Made by a program: the position numbers and the translations under genes. Positions 1-11,600 of a DNA stretch of 64,000 bases are shown piece after piece. Each line of letters opens with the position of its first letter. Within the stretch, counting starts at the first letter, position 1. Origin of the DNA: Trichostrongylus colubriformis (taxonomy: Eukaryota > Nematoda > Chromadorea > Rhabditida > Trichostrongylidae); contig OZ022260.1 in assembly GCA_963978905.1 (NCBI GenBank), forward strand, positions 47,885,551 to 47,949,550, given 5' to 3'. The notes below the pieces were generated by a model, which worked only from the letters and a program-made list of their open reading frames with translations, did not search any database and was not told the origin of the DNA.

Positions 1-42
1 TATGCCGCTACCAATAGTTGTTGCCGAAACTGACAAATTCAG

Positions 43-1823
43 GTGTCTTGGAATGCTCGTGATGCTCGGAGTGAATATTTCTACCAGATCTGCTCATTCT
101 TCATCGAACAACTCGATCTAAAAGATACCGTCAGAGCATTGAAAACATCTGACATTGGCTCCATCTTTTCAAAGTAGGTATTACGCTCAATTGAAAAAAT
201 CGCAAATATTCGCTTTAATACTCTCGCATATTTTCCAGAGACTACGTGCTGAATATGTATAAAATGGCCTCATATGTGACACGCGATGAGACCACTGTTT
301 GTGAAGGTTTATAAATGTTGAATGTTTTTGTTAAAACTCTTTCTACGCTCAGCATGCGGTCCTCTGGTTCCGAGACTTCGCTGTTGCAGGGACAGCGTTG
401 TCTGGAAATTTGGTTCCACTATTCTTTGCCTTGAACCATCAGTTATTGAAAACTGACGTCATTATAATGGGTGATGATATGGCCTCAATCGCCAATCTTG
501 CCATCAAAGTAAGTACGTGAACTACTCAATGCGTTCTTTTATGTCGCAAAAAGTGGTGATCTCAGATATGGTCTCGAATGAAGATACAGCTTCCTACGCA
601 AGTGATGTTTCCGCTACTCCCCGGATGTGATGGGAAAAAGATGTCATGTTCAAAGCCTGACTTCCTCCTGGAGCCGTTTGAAACCTCAAAGCAAGTGAAA
701 GTGAAGGTGGCACGGTAAGTTGTCATTCATACTTATCTTTTTTCCCGTCAATAGTCAGTAATATTTAGGTCTTTTTGCGAGCCACAAAACTTGAAAGGAA
801 ATGTTGCCATGATGTTGTCTCAGCAGTTCATTTTCCCACTCTTTCGCGAATCAAGTGTGTTTCTTCAGTAGATTCTCGCAAATTTCCTTTTTTGTTCACA
901 GGGATTTCTCAGTGAGGAACTTTTCGAAAGATAGCGGTAATTTAGAATATACCTGCTTTCATTTCAGGCTTGGACATAGCAAGAAGCCCTGAAAATGGTG
1001 GGAATGTAAGCGTTACAACTTACGAAGAACTGGTTAAAGAGTTTATGCACGGCTCGAATCCGGATTTCCCCCTTCATCCTGGAGACCTGAAAAGTGCTGT
1101 TGTAGGATTCATGAATAGGTTTGTTTCTTCGCTCACCAGTTTGCTTTCCATTTAATTTGCTATGAAATCAAGCCTCAGACTTCTGTGCCAATTTCGGTGT
1201 CATCACCTAGCGCTTTTGAAGCAGGAGGGCTCAGAATATTTTTCCAAGTGAGGGAAGGAGTCGAGCGCTGCAGCTTGAATCAGCCACTAGGGATCGGAAG
1301 CATTGCCGTATCTACGAGGGTATCTAAAAGAGGTGGACCGAACTAGGGCACGCGAATTAATATTACTGTTGTTCCACAGCGGTCACTGACTGGAACGTCA
1401 GGGACGTCATTTCCAAAGATACTGAATGACAGCGCCCGCCTGATGATAGGATTTTTGCGAAGACGAATACCGAGAGACTCCTCCGAGTAAAAACTTGTTC
1501 TGCGTCATTGACAGCCGAAAGACTTTTTCGAGGGATTCGTAGACAAGTGAAGTAGTCCGAAGTTTTCATGATCTTAGGAACAGTTGCGAAAGCGGGGAAG
1601 GGCATAGCATCAATGCCTCGTCCTAAAATGTTTCAACCGTTCCTGTTTGTTGTGTTCCGTTTGAGAAGAGTAAATGAGGGTTCTGTTGTTTCTCCGATGT
1701 TTGATGTATTTAAGCGTTATGGTTCCTTTCAGGTTTTTCGATCCTGTCCGGGAACGATTTGCCTCCAGCCAGGCTTCATTGATAGCTGCAGCTTTCCCCA
1801 GTGCCAAGAAGGGGAAGAAGTAA
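43..1823 (+). CDS. Tyrosyl-tRNA synthetase-like protein, 3' part, catalytic motifs degenerate
   Basis: Seven exons in continuous phase: 43-173, 239-296, 353-508, 566-714, 769-854, 968-1118, 1733-1823 (TAA). The 5' part lies outside the window. The order of blocks follows the Rossmann and anticodon-recognition parts of eukaryotic cytosolic TyrRS: SEYFYQICSFF, DYVLNMYKMASYVTRDET, a KMSSS-loop equivalent at GKKMSCSKPDF, SFCEPQNLKGN, HPGDLKSAVVGFMNR, and the end FFDPVRERF...SAKKGKK. There is no C-terminal EMAPII-like domain. Odd features are KMSCS for KMSSS, and MGDDMAS where catalytic TyrRS has the tyrosine-binding GGIDQR. This may therefore be a non-catalytic copy or the pseudo-catalytic half of a double-length TyrRS (inference). 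Family assignment is firm; catalytic status cannot be settled without the missing 5' half. Confidence 0.85.
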
Positions 1824-1891
1824 CGTAACCATTTTGTGGATGAAAACTTCACTTTTGCTTATGTAATCACGTTGTAAGGAGCTATAATATA

Positions 1892-2636
1892 CAGGGGGTG
1901 CCAAAAAAAAAAGTAATTTTGCCCACGGCTCACATCTGCCAATTTTACAAAACGTAGGGAAACGAAAGAGATAAAGGTATTGGGGCAAAACATTCCCAAA
2001 ATGTTCCTCTAAAAGTAGGAACAAGCTGTGGCTCCTCACGTTCATGTTCATAAAAATATGGAGGTTTCATTCGGCGCAGTCGGGCTTCGGAGTACCTACA
2101 TTTAAAAATTCGCTAAAAACAGTGGAGCCAAGCTCCGTGGTAGGTCTTTTGTGGGAAGCTTCCTGAGGGTTGGCCCTTCGGTTCTTGGAAGTCACAGAGC
2201 CCCTGCTGCTTGGACAAGGCTGCTATGATCGAAAGTATCATTTTCATGCCTCAAATCCGTCTCCGGAGGGGTTTCAGTGGTAGGGGAACGTTTTGGCTCT
2301 TGGAAACGAAGGGCGCTGGGAACCCGGGAAAAACGCAGTGTTAAAGAACACCATCCGGTATGAATCCCCTTAGGTACCCAGATTGAACGGACGTCAGCAA
2401 GGTTGTGAAAGAGGGCGAAGAAAATTCGGATTTTGCCCAGTTGAGGTGATACATCTTGTTCAGTCTTTCCTTGCTCCCATTCCTGCTCGTGCAGGAGGCT
2501 GCCACGGAGTATAGTGATAGAGTTAGGTCTGCTCTTGATTCTGGGGATGAGAATACCTCAATAGAATTTGCTGTAGTTTGGCTAAATGGGGTCGAAAGTG
2601 GAGGAGACAAAATTACTTTTTTTTTGGCACCCCCTG
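1892..2636. mobile_element. Mariner/Tc1-type element, 745 bp, defective
   Basis: The ends are inverted copies of about 31 bp beginning CAGGGGGTGCCAAAA and are flanked by TA on both sides, the mariner/Tc1 target duplication. The interior (about 2090-2560) aligns with the minus strand of 38.05-38.76 kb, sharing a segment around GTCACAGAGCCC and a protein block with TEYSDR/TESSDG. No intact transposase frame remains. It sits just downstream of the TyrRS-like gene. Confidence 0.75.
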
Positions 2637-3434
2637 TAGTAGTGTTATGGTGTATAATATAGTGTTAATTTATAAGATTGTACAGCAGCGCATATGGGCT
2701 TTTCTTCAATCAGTCATGGAGTTGGGCACAACTGTAAGAGTTCCTGTTCATGGTTGTTTTATAAGTTGTTGTTGTTGTTTTTTCGAATCATCATATAACA
2801 AGTGAAATCAACTAAGTGAGAAACGATCATCCGTGTTTGTTAATTTATATGCTCTAAGTCTCCGTTATTTGAAGCTGTTACATTTGTTGTTGCTGTTGGG
2901 ATTGAAATTGCCTCGCATATCAAGTAAAATAGGAAATTCTATGATATTAATGATGTCCAAGCGGAATATTGAAATGATTCCTTCAGTGAATATGCGGCAT
3001 AAAGAGCTTTTACAAAAAAGCTGGTACATATCAGCTCCGTGGTGAAATGCTCACAATTTGTTGAATACAAAAAAAGCTGAGCTAGGAGCCAGAATGCTCT
3101 AGGTGACTGTGGTGAGCAAGGATTTGAGGCGCTTATCAAAGGACAGCTCTCACAGTGGCGACAACATGCGCTGGAGCAGCAATAATATGTAGTGGAGTTT
3201 GCAGAAGTGGGGGGTATGTACGTGTGACTTTCTAAAGTAGTGTGACCCTATAGTACAGTAGTAGAGTGTAACAGTCAATCATGGAACTGAGAGCACCTAC
3301 GTGACTGAGCGTCAAATTCATTCGTTGTTGCAGCTGCTGAGCACAAGTTTTGAATCCGATTGTATGGTGCACCATACACTGTCAGCTGCTTCATTAAACT
3401 GTAACAAGAATGGGCTCGAATTGAAAACCCCTCC
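2637..3434. other. Intergenic, no gene recognised
   Basis: AT-rich sequence with short open frames only and no conserved protein block or paired splice sites. Nothing recognisable was seen. Confidence 0.5.
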
Positions 3435-3650
3435 TTGAGACCCATAATTTATCATATATCATTTATCACGTGTGTTTTCAGGATCCCTAGTCGAGGAAGG
3501 CTACTGATACTACTTATGCTGCACTCACTTTTGATGTCAACTATCATTCTACCGTGCCTCGCTGCTCCATCGGTTTTGGATCAGGGGATGAGAATCCTGT
3601 TATTCACTCACCTACAGCAGAATGATATCCACGGATGTTTGGAAGTGAAT
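3435..3650 (+). repeat. Dispersed repeat, inverted copy at 24.98-25.12 kb
   Basis: The segment at 3555-3600 (TCGCTGCTCCATCGGTTTTG, then GATCAGGGGATGAGAATC) recurs in reverse orientation near 24985-25045. A weaker match (CGAGGAAGGCTACTGATAC) lies upstream in both copies in the same relative order. This is an old interspersed repeat of unknown class. The long open frame 3435-4031 crosses this repeat and the MITE next to it and is not a gene. Confidence 0.5.
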
Positions 3651-3715
3651 CTAAAGATCACCATGCAAAAAGTAACGGCAACACTCATACGACAATTAGC
3701 AGACCTGACTATCAT

Positions 3716-3955
3716 GGGTGTGTGCAGATATGACAGCGAATCGCTTCGCGGCGTTTCACTCGGGGCGCCACCAGTACGACTCGCCGTATCGATTGCCCTT
3801 GGAAGCCGGCCGAGCGTGACTGCGTCACGTCTGCGCTTCCACTCATGCCACACTGCCTCGATTGAAGGCTACCATGCCCTGCCACCGGCACTCGCACCCG
3901 CCGCGCCGCTCGCCGCAGGCGGCCACGCGATTCGCTGTCATATCTGCACACACCC
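3716..3955. mobile_element. MULE-like MITE, 240 bp, 9-bp target duplication
   Basis: Terminal inverted repeats of 29 bp match perfectly (GGGTGTGTGCAGATATGACA, then GCGAATCGC). The 9-bp direct repeat GACTATCAT sits at 3707-3715 and 3956-3964. Nine-bp target duplications with long inverted ends are typical of Mutator-like elements. The GC-rich interior has no transposase. A copy of identical length lies at 35509-35748. Confidence 0.85.
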
Positions 3956-3964
3956 GACTATCAT

Positions 3965-5672
3965 GGTTCCCAAGAACTGTCAGCAGTTTAGATGCCTTCC
4001 CAACTCGACAACACAGCAGATGAGTGGCTGAAAGACTTTATTTTGCTGTCCTTCACTGACAAATGATCTGCAAGGTATTGTAATTGCGGATAAAAGCTTG
4101 ATACTTCATGTCAACCATAAAAAGGGGTATCAGTGGTAAGGTAATGGAGAATCGTCTTCTACGAGTGGTAACAGCTGGATTTCAGGTCAAAGCTCTTTGC
4201 TCCAGATTTCCTCGAGAGTGCCACTATCAGAGCTCTACTAACCCATGCTACTGCTTGTGCTAAACATCTGCAGAAGCCGCCTACCTTTTATGAGTAGCAG
4301 CTGATATGCATGTTTAGCATGGTTAAGTGTTCCAGCATGTTGTAAAGATAAGGTAGAAATATAAGAGGGAGCTGAGCTGTGAGACTCTGCTTCCTACTCG
4401 TAGCGACATCACAGCCACAAACAGTCAGACAGCATTCATCTTAGCAGGACATAGATTCTTATGGGCGTATACGCGTTCTGCGTGACCGTCAGCCGCCACA
4501 AGTCTGTATGACTCCGATCGATATGTTGGTAATACAGCGTGCCGGTAAAAACGCGCAGCGGATAGGATGGGAACCCAAAAAACTCAGTTTTGGCCACTTC
4601 ATCAGCTTTTCGCTGGTATAGCACTCAGTAACTCGGCTTTCCTTATTAACAAACCCACTGCCTCTAACACAGATTGATCGCTGTTGCAGTGGTGAGAGTA
4701 CAAATATGATAATGTAATCTACGCAATAGAAACCTCTTTAATAGATCCTTTATGAGCTATCGGCAAGCTACGCTAGTGTTATGAAATGTCGTTATGGGCA
4801 CACTCAGACGTAGAAAGCCCTCTCAAAGAAGTACTCTTCAAATTACCATTTCGCCAGGAGGGACCGTTGGAAGCGTTACTGCGCAATCTATTCTAGCTCT
4901 ATTTCCCGTATAAATGTATAGTTAAACGCCGTATGCTTTATAGCAAAACAATTTGACACAGCTACCACGACATATCATGTGTTAGATTAGGTACTCGAAA
5001 AAGAGAATATCTGAACGACAATTGTTGCAAACGCTTCAGGTCCAACTATGTCACGTTCCTTTGTCACTGTAACACTCGCCCTTCCCATTCCTTTGGTTTC
5101 CTATCCTGCTGTGATCGATCGCAAGGCTTCCTTGCCACATAGCGGCCGTTGGGAGGAGGAGGAGGAGGGGGGGGGGGGGGAGGAGGAGGACCTTCTCGTG
5201 GACGAAGTCGCGATCGTGAAGCAGATCTCTTGTCTTCCCTCTGCCATTTTTGGCTCGCTAAATATGGTCAGGCGAATAGCTTGTGAAGTGACTCATAGAG
5301 AGAATTGGTGCATTAAATTTGCCACGTAAAGTCTTCAAAAGTTACACGATCAATTAAAAATAAGACTGCAAAGAATTTATCTCAGTGAACAGTTTCTAAT
5401 AATTAATATCACAGTAAGGCATAAAGCACTACAACCCGATACGAAACTAGGGATCGATCATGCCAAACCATTTAAAATGAGCGATAATGTTCGAAATCAC
5501 ACTTTGAATATTGACAACTCAAATGTTCAAATTGCAGTTCTAACAAATCATACATAGCAGGAGATCAGCTGGTTATAAGCGACATGTGCGCTTGTGACCT
5601 AAGTGAATGGCATTGCAATAAGAATTGCACAGTTATCTCTAAGCTCGTACTACATTCTAATTTGTTATCTAT
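3965..5672. other. Intergenic between a MITE and the katanin p80 3' end; purine tract at 5150-5190
   Basis: No gene recognised. A GGA/G-rich low-complexity tract lies at 5150-5190. I saw no AATAAA-type signal for the minus-strand katanin gene within a few hundred bases of its stop. Confidence 0.5.
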
Positions 5673-8600
5673 TTACAGAGGTTTCAAGAACACCATGATA
5701 GCATCCAGTCTATATACCTCTTCTTGTGAAAGCTTCCTATAAAAATGTTCGCGCCTGTCCCGAAGATCTCTTAATTCCTGTAAGACTAACTTTTCCAAAG
5801 GAAGGAGTTAGCACAAAATTATTTCAATGTCACCTGGATACAGCTGTCAGCCTTCTTCTTTCTTTCTTCAGCAGCCACGTCGACTCCTATGGAACTTACC
5901 GGCGCTCGAGCACAATTTCGTAGCGAATCTATAAGACCAGTGGCGATACACTGCAACGACGACAAAGCGACGTTACGACAGGATTCTGGCAATGAGGTGT
6001 CTTGCAAAAATTCTGAAAAGTCTCTGATTCAATTTGATGTATTATAAATCTCAAAGTGTCGGACGTTTTTTGAAAGCAACTTGAGAACAAACAATGCAAG
6101 AGGGCGTGCTGGGTTCCCTTCGCTTTTCAAAGTATGTAGTCGATGTTGAGGAATTAAATCGTGTTTGTGCGGTTGAAGCTTTGCCGATACAATGCGCCAT
6201 ATAATTATTTTCAGTTCAGGTCACAAAGGCTTTCCACTGTGAACTTGACTTCAGTATCCTTGTCATTCTTTTTTCTCACGATTTAGCGATAAGATTAGTG
6301 GCTTATATGTAGACCACTTGGCTGCAGCACACTACTGTGCGCGTAATACCATGGGCGTTAGTAGGTCGATCGGAATTGACTTTTTTTACAAGCTTTACTC
6401 ACAAATCGTAAAACGCTCCGCCCATTGTGGGCGATTTCCCGCTCATTTTGAGTGTGCTCAAGATAGCTTGTACATTGGTCATTTCTACCCAAACTTTCCT
6501 AGTCTTAAGGCTGCGTTATGACCTAGCTATGAGTTTTTGTTGTAAGCACCACCCACTCGAGGTGCGCTCCGCCCACTATGCCCAGACCCTTTCATGACTT
6601 TCAAAAACTCATCGCTGACCTTAATCCGTCTTTCCCACACGTCTGGGTCATATTGGAACACAACCAACAACCTTCGGTCTGAAAACGAAAGATTTCAATG
6701 CACGCCCCGCCCATCGTAGGCGGGGCTTGACTTGGTCCGGTGTGGTTTTTACTTCTTGGTCCATGCCCACTCATCCAAAACTTGTCCCCTTCTCCAAAAG
6801 TTGTTTTTCATGTAAGGCGGAATTTCATGAAATACGGACGGAGGGACGGGCGGTCGGACGGACATACGAAACGCTTTATATTGTAGGGATTAAGGGTCGA
6901 ATCCCTAATGGAATCGTGTCGGCAGGGGCAGGGACACCAGGTCACACCCAGATGTTGAGGATGGCCGTGACCGCTTACGTAGGCCCCTTCCCCTCAACGG
7001 AAATTCAGATGCGCCCCCATTTCAACATCTACATAACATCTACAGTATCAGAAGCCGATGGCACGTTCCGCTTATCACTTATCTTGAACCATGCTGAACT
7101 CTGCAGTTGCGCTCCCTATCTTGTCAAATACGACCCCTGCCGAGTCATCCGCAACTCCCGGTGTACCCCGTCTCCATATTGCTCATACATTCACACTCTT
7201 CCAACCTTTTGGGTTGCAAATAATGGAGCGTAATATGTGGTTCAATGCAGCATAATCAAAACAACCACAGCTACATTGATGGCTCTCTTTACATACAACC
7301 ATGTCTTTCGACGCATTTTCTATGTAAAATTCAAATCAGACATGAATAATAATTAAGACATGCTTAGGTCGACAACAAACTAGAACAGAAAAATAAAAAT
7401 CGATATAGCAAGAGGATAATGCATGTGCTTCTGTACGAATCACTTTCTGAAGATTGGATATTCATATTATATTATTATTATTTAACACCTACCTTTGAGC
7501 TTAGGAAGGTACATGCTACAGATGTTTATATCCCAACGTTTCGTCTCGTTGAACATTCTCAACATTACAGTAACCGCGGATTCATCAGCGAATAGGCCAT
7601 CCTTGATCATAGCAGAAAGACCTCCATGCTTGAGAGATGCCACCAGCTGATGCACTCCTGAAGCGAAAGGAATGCGATGATCATGAAATGTATCGTAAAC
7701 TGAAAATTTCGGCGAGAAATAAAGTAAATGTGTATTGGTTAAGGCATGACACTTTTCTTCACGAAGCTTCCCTTACATCTTCAAATGAAATCATTAGTCC
7801 TAGGTCATCTAGTTATTTAAATTACAAACAGAAAAATTATATTAGTCCCATGTCTTACAATTCAGGGTGGACTCTCAATTTTTATAATTTAGACAAAGCC
7901 TTCCTATTGCTCACACGATTCCACGATGCAAAGTTCTTATGGAACGGATGCTGCATAAAAGTAACACAAACAATTCATTTAGGTTGCACCACGCTCGCAT
8001 TCTCCCACGTAGGTGCGTCCGATAGCGCTTCTCCACTAGACCTATTATTCTCTCCTCACTTACAACCATCATAGCTGCTTTGACTGGTTCATTTACAGTC
8101 GAGTCAAAAATAACAAGAAATAAGGAATGGCGCTCAAATCATTAGGTATTAGGTTTTTGTATAAGTAACTGCGACAATCTTACAAACGTTGTTCAACGCG
8201 AAACCAGGAAAACCAGCAGAAGACAGATGAACAGATAAATACAAGTTACTCACCAATAGAAGTCTTCTCTGCTTGCATCACGATCATATAATGTCCCTTT
8301 TCTATTTTAGTAGCAATATCATCTAGAGCCACTCCTTGAGTCGAGTTCTGAGTGAATAATATTAATTATGCTGACGTGATGAATATATCTAAAGAGAGCA
8401 CCTAAACTCACTTTCCATTGTGGAGGCGGATTAGCGTCATCGGCACTCACAGGAGCAGACACACGAGCATCTCGTAACGGTCGGTTCGGCTCCCGGGGAG
8501 GTTTAGTTGTTGCTCCTGCTGCTCCTGAAGTACGTGGTGGCTTCTCTACCGAACGCGGCGGTGCTTCCTTTGTGGCTGTGCCATTGGCTGGCGAGACGCT

Positions 8601-11600
8601 TCGACAAATCAGCCGGGAACCTTCTTTTATCCTGTAACGAATTAAATGCATTGAAAAAATACTCACCGAACTATCTGACAAAGTGGAGAAAAAGAGAAGG
8701 GCATCGCTAACAGATTTCTCCACAGTGTGGACAGCACATCTTAAGGCAGCGAAAAAAAAACTGGTGGGCATCCAGCCTTAGCCGAATAACTAACGTCAAT
8801 CCCATGGAGCACTTTACTAACTTATAAGCTTCTCATTGCTTGTGCTTTTCTGCTTGTATGGTTCGCGAAAGTCGATAGAGAAACACGCTGGTGTGAATAG
8901 TAGACAACATGTGGAGCCGCGAGACGCGAGTAGAGGATCGTCCACCGTGAGTGAGAATGAACGGTATCGAAGCCTTCTCGTAGGGTTTTGGGATAATAAG
9001 TGGACGGAAAAGAGCAATGGTTGAAATTAAGTTAGACTCACCTTTCTATAAAGCGCGCTAACGAGAATGAAATCGATAAAGGTGGACAGAGCATTCTTAT
9101 GGTCGGGGAAGATCGTAAGCCTGCTATGGGAGAATTATGCACCCAGGGTCCTACGCGAAGTTTAATTTGATTTATCGGTCTATGCCAATTCTCAAGAGGC
9201 CCACACCATAATGAGCGTGCTAACCTGTGCCACCCGTTTGATCGATAGAAAAGTTTATAACTGAAGCAAAATAACGAAAGACTTCACCTGAAAGGCTGCA
9301 CATCATTACCGCTCTGGATAGATGACATTGACGGACTGCGAGGACGACCGAGTAGACTTTTATCGGCGTCTGTTCGCCTAAAGGTTAAGGCGGATGTAAA
9401 ATAATGTCTCATCATAGCCAAGCAGTAAAGCGTTTTAGCATCAGTGTCTGAAACAGTAAAGTAGCGGAGAGCAGATGATAACAAGAACACCTCGATTAAA
9501 GAAATTGAGGTTCGGCTATGTCATACAGTAGGTAATGCACTAATAATCATCACGCATTTACATCAGTTATTTGCCTTCAATCGAGTAATTGAGCCGAAAT
9601 AAATTCTGTTCCCAAAACAGCAGACAAAATGATTGGTAATAAGCTTTTACAGAGACTTAGACAATCTATCGACAAGAAATAGAGCTGTGCGAATAAGCAA
9701 AACTTCTCCTAAATTGGGTAGCATTTAAAGAAAATGCAAGTCGCCATGGCAACGCGAGAAATGGCGTTGACGTAAGCATTTGACAACTACGCGTTCAGCC
9801 TAATATTTCTTTTGTCTTCTGCTAAAAAAGAAGGGTCTTAAAAGAGTAACGCGATTCAGTATATCACTTTGGTACTGAACGGAGTGGGCGCTTGAAATTC
9901 GGAACTACTTAATTGAATTTTCCGATGACGAATGCTTCTGAGCAAAATTGTCACCTTTTGACAAGATCACGCTGATTACGCCCAATAGTTGCGCTCCGGT
10001 CCGTCGAAGATGAGCGAACTGGAATGCTGATTCGACTATTGCCGTTACTCAAAGTTTCGTCCATTCTCTGTAAAGTATGATTCAGTTGAAAGAGAAGGAA
10101 ATTCTGCAGAACGGCTTATATCGATCAGAATTATTTGCATGATATCAAAGTTCTCAACTCACACAGTCGGAGCAAGACACGTGAATTGCTGAAGGTACAG
10201 AGAGAGTTTCGCGCGACAAAGGTGATGTAGATGGCGATTCGTTGCGCAGTGTCAAAACAGCGATCTCATCAGACAAGGACTCGTCGTCATCCTCTTCATC
10301 GGAGAACTCCACGGGTTTCTTTGGCCCTTGTAGGACTTCCTGCACATCAAACAGCTCAACGCAGTAAACAGCAATGTTTATACAATGAATTGAAAGTACC
10401 TCCATAGAAACCACAGAGTAGGACACTGCTCCAACAGAATCGGTGCAAATGACACCCACACCGTCAGCAGTCACATTCACGTTTAAAACCTGAACCTCAA
10501 ATAACACCCACACCATAAGCATTCACATTCACTTTGAGAACTCCGTTTGTGAAAACGTAGTGCAACCCACTTAATAAGGCTAACGTAAAGTACCTTGCGT
10601 AGGTCTCCTATCTGATTGATTGCCAGTGATTCGCAAGGCTCACAGGTTAAAGTTTTCATGTAATGATCCGTGCAAGCAACAAGAACAGGATCCATATCTT
10701 GAAAACGAAAAGGAAATAAATAAAAATCAAAGCGGAAAATGTAGAACAGTTGAAGAGCATGAAACTAAAACGAGCACATCTGCGTGTATACAAATTTCCT
10801 TAGGCATGACGACTACATGTATGAGCGCTATGTTCCCTCAAACTAGGTTTTCGACAAGGACTTCAAGTACTTCTCAATCCTTCTGATTTTCAAGAAGCAG
10901 GTGGTATAAAAAGTGATGGCAACGAGGGGAGGGAGGGAGGATAAGCATTACCCAACTTCGAATTTCATAAAATAACTATTTCAGCTAACCGGAAAGCAAA
11001 ACATACAGGAACCTGGAATAGGTGAACACCATAACCGTATCAATATTATTGTATCACTTGAAATTATGACATTAATAATAATTTAGAGCAGTTCAATGAT
11101 AGCTCCAAAAAGTATAAAAAAGAAAAAGTAGCTCACTAGATGAGGGACAAGCAAATTGTGCGCAGCGGATTCCCGATGAGAAGGCATCCGACATGGCGAT
11201 AGGTGCAAGTTCGTCTAGGCACCAGAATCTTACAACTCTTTCCGTTCCGTAGGTAGCCACCATACGTTGTGAGGGATGAAATGTTGCTCCATGCGTCTAA
11301 ATAAACATCATGGAAATTATTCATCGCACTTAGGTTCTGTACACTTACCGATGAAGTGAACTGCTTGAGGCTGCATCGTTTCCTAATATCATAAAGCTGA
11401 AGCGTAGAATCAGTCCCAACAGTGAGAACGATATCATCAGGGCTCAGCTGCAAGTTAACCATTGAAAAAAGTGGCACACTTTGAGCCCGCTGGATTGATT
11501 CAGCAATAACTTCCACCTCAGGAGCTTGAGCCTTACCAAAACCGACTGTATTAATCGGAGAACAGTGACGTCTACATTTTGCCCCCAATTCGTATGATTT

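Noticed and set aside
3435..4031. 198-codon plus open frame
   Set aside because: It runs through a dispersed repeat and across the 240-bp MITE including its terminal repeats; no family match.
6727..7233. 168-codon plus open frame in a katanin intron
   Set aside because: It starts inside a dispersed repeat (GGACGG tract) and shows no conserved block. The katanin exons on either side join in phase without it.
7637..8074. 145-codon plus open frame
   Set aside because: Antisense to a katanin con80 exon and its intron; no domain, splice or coding signal of its own.
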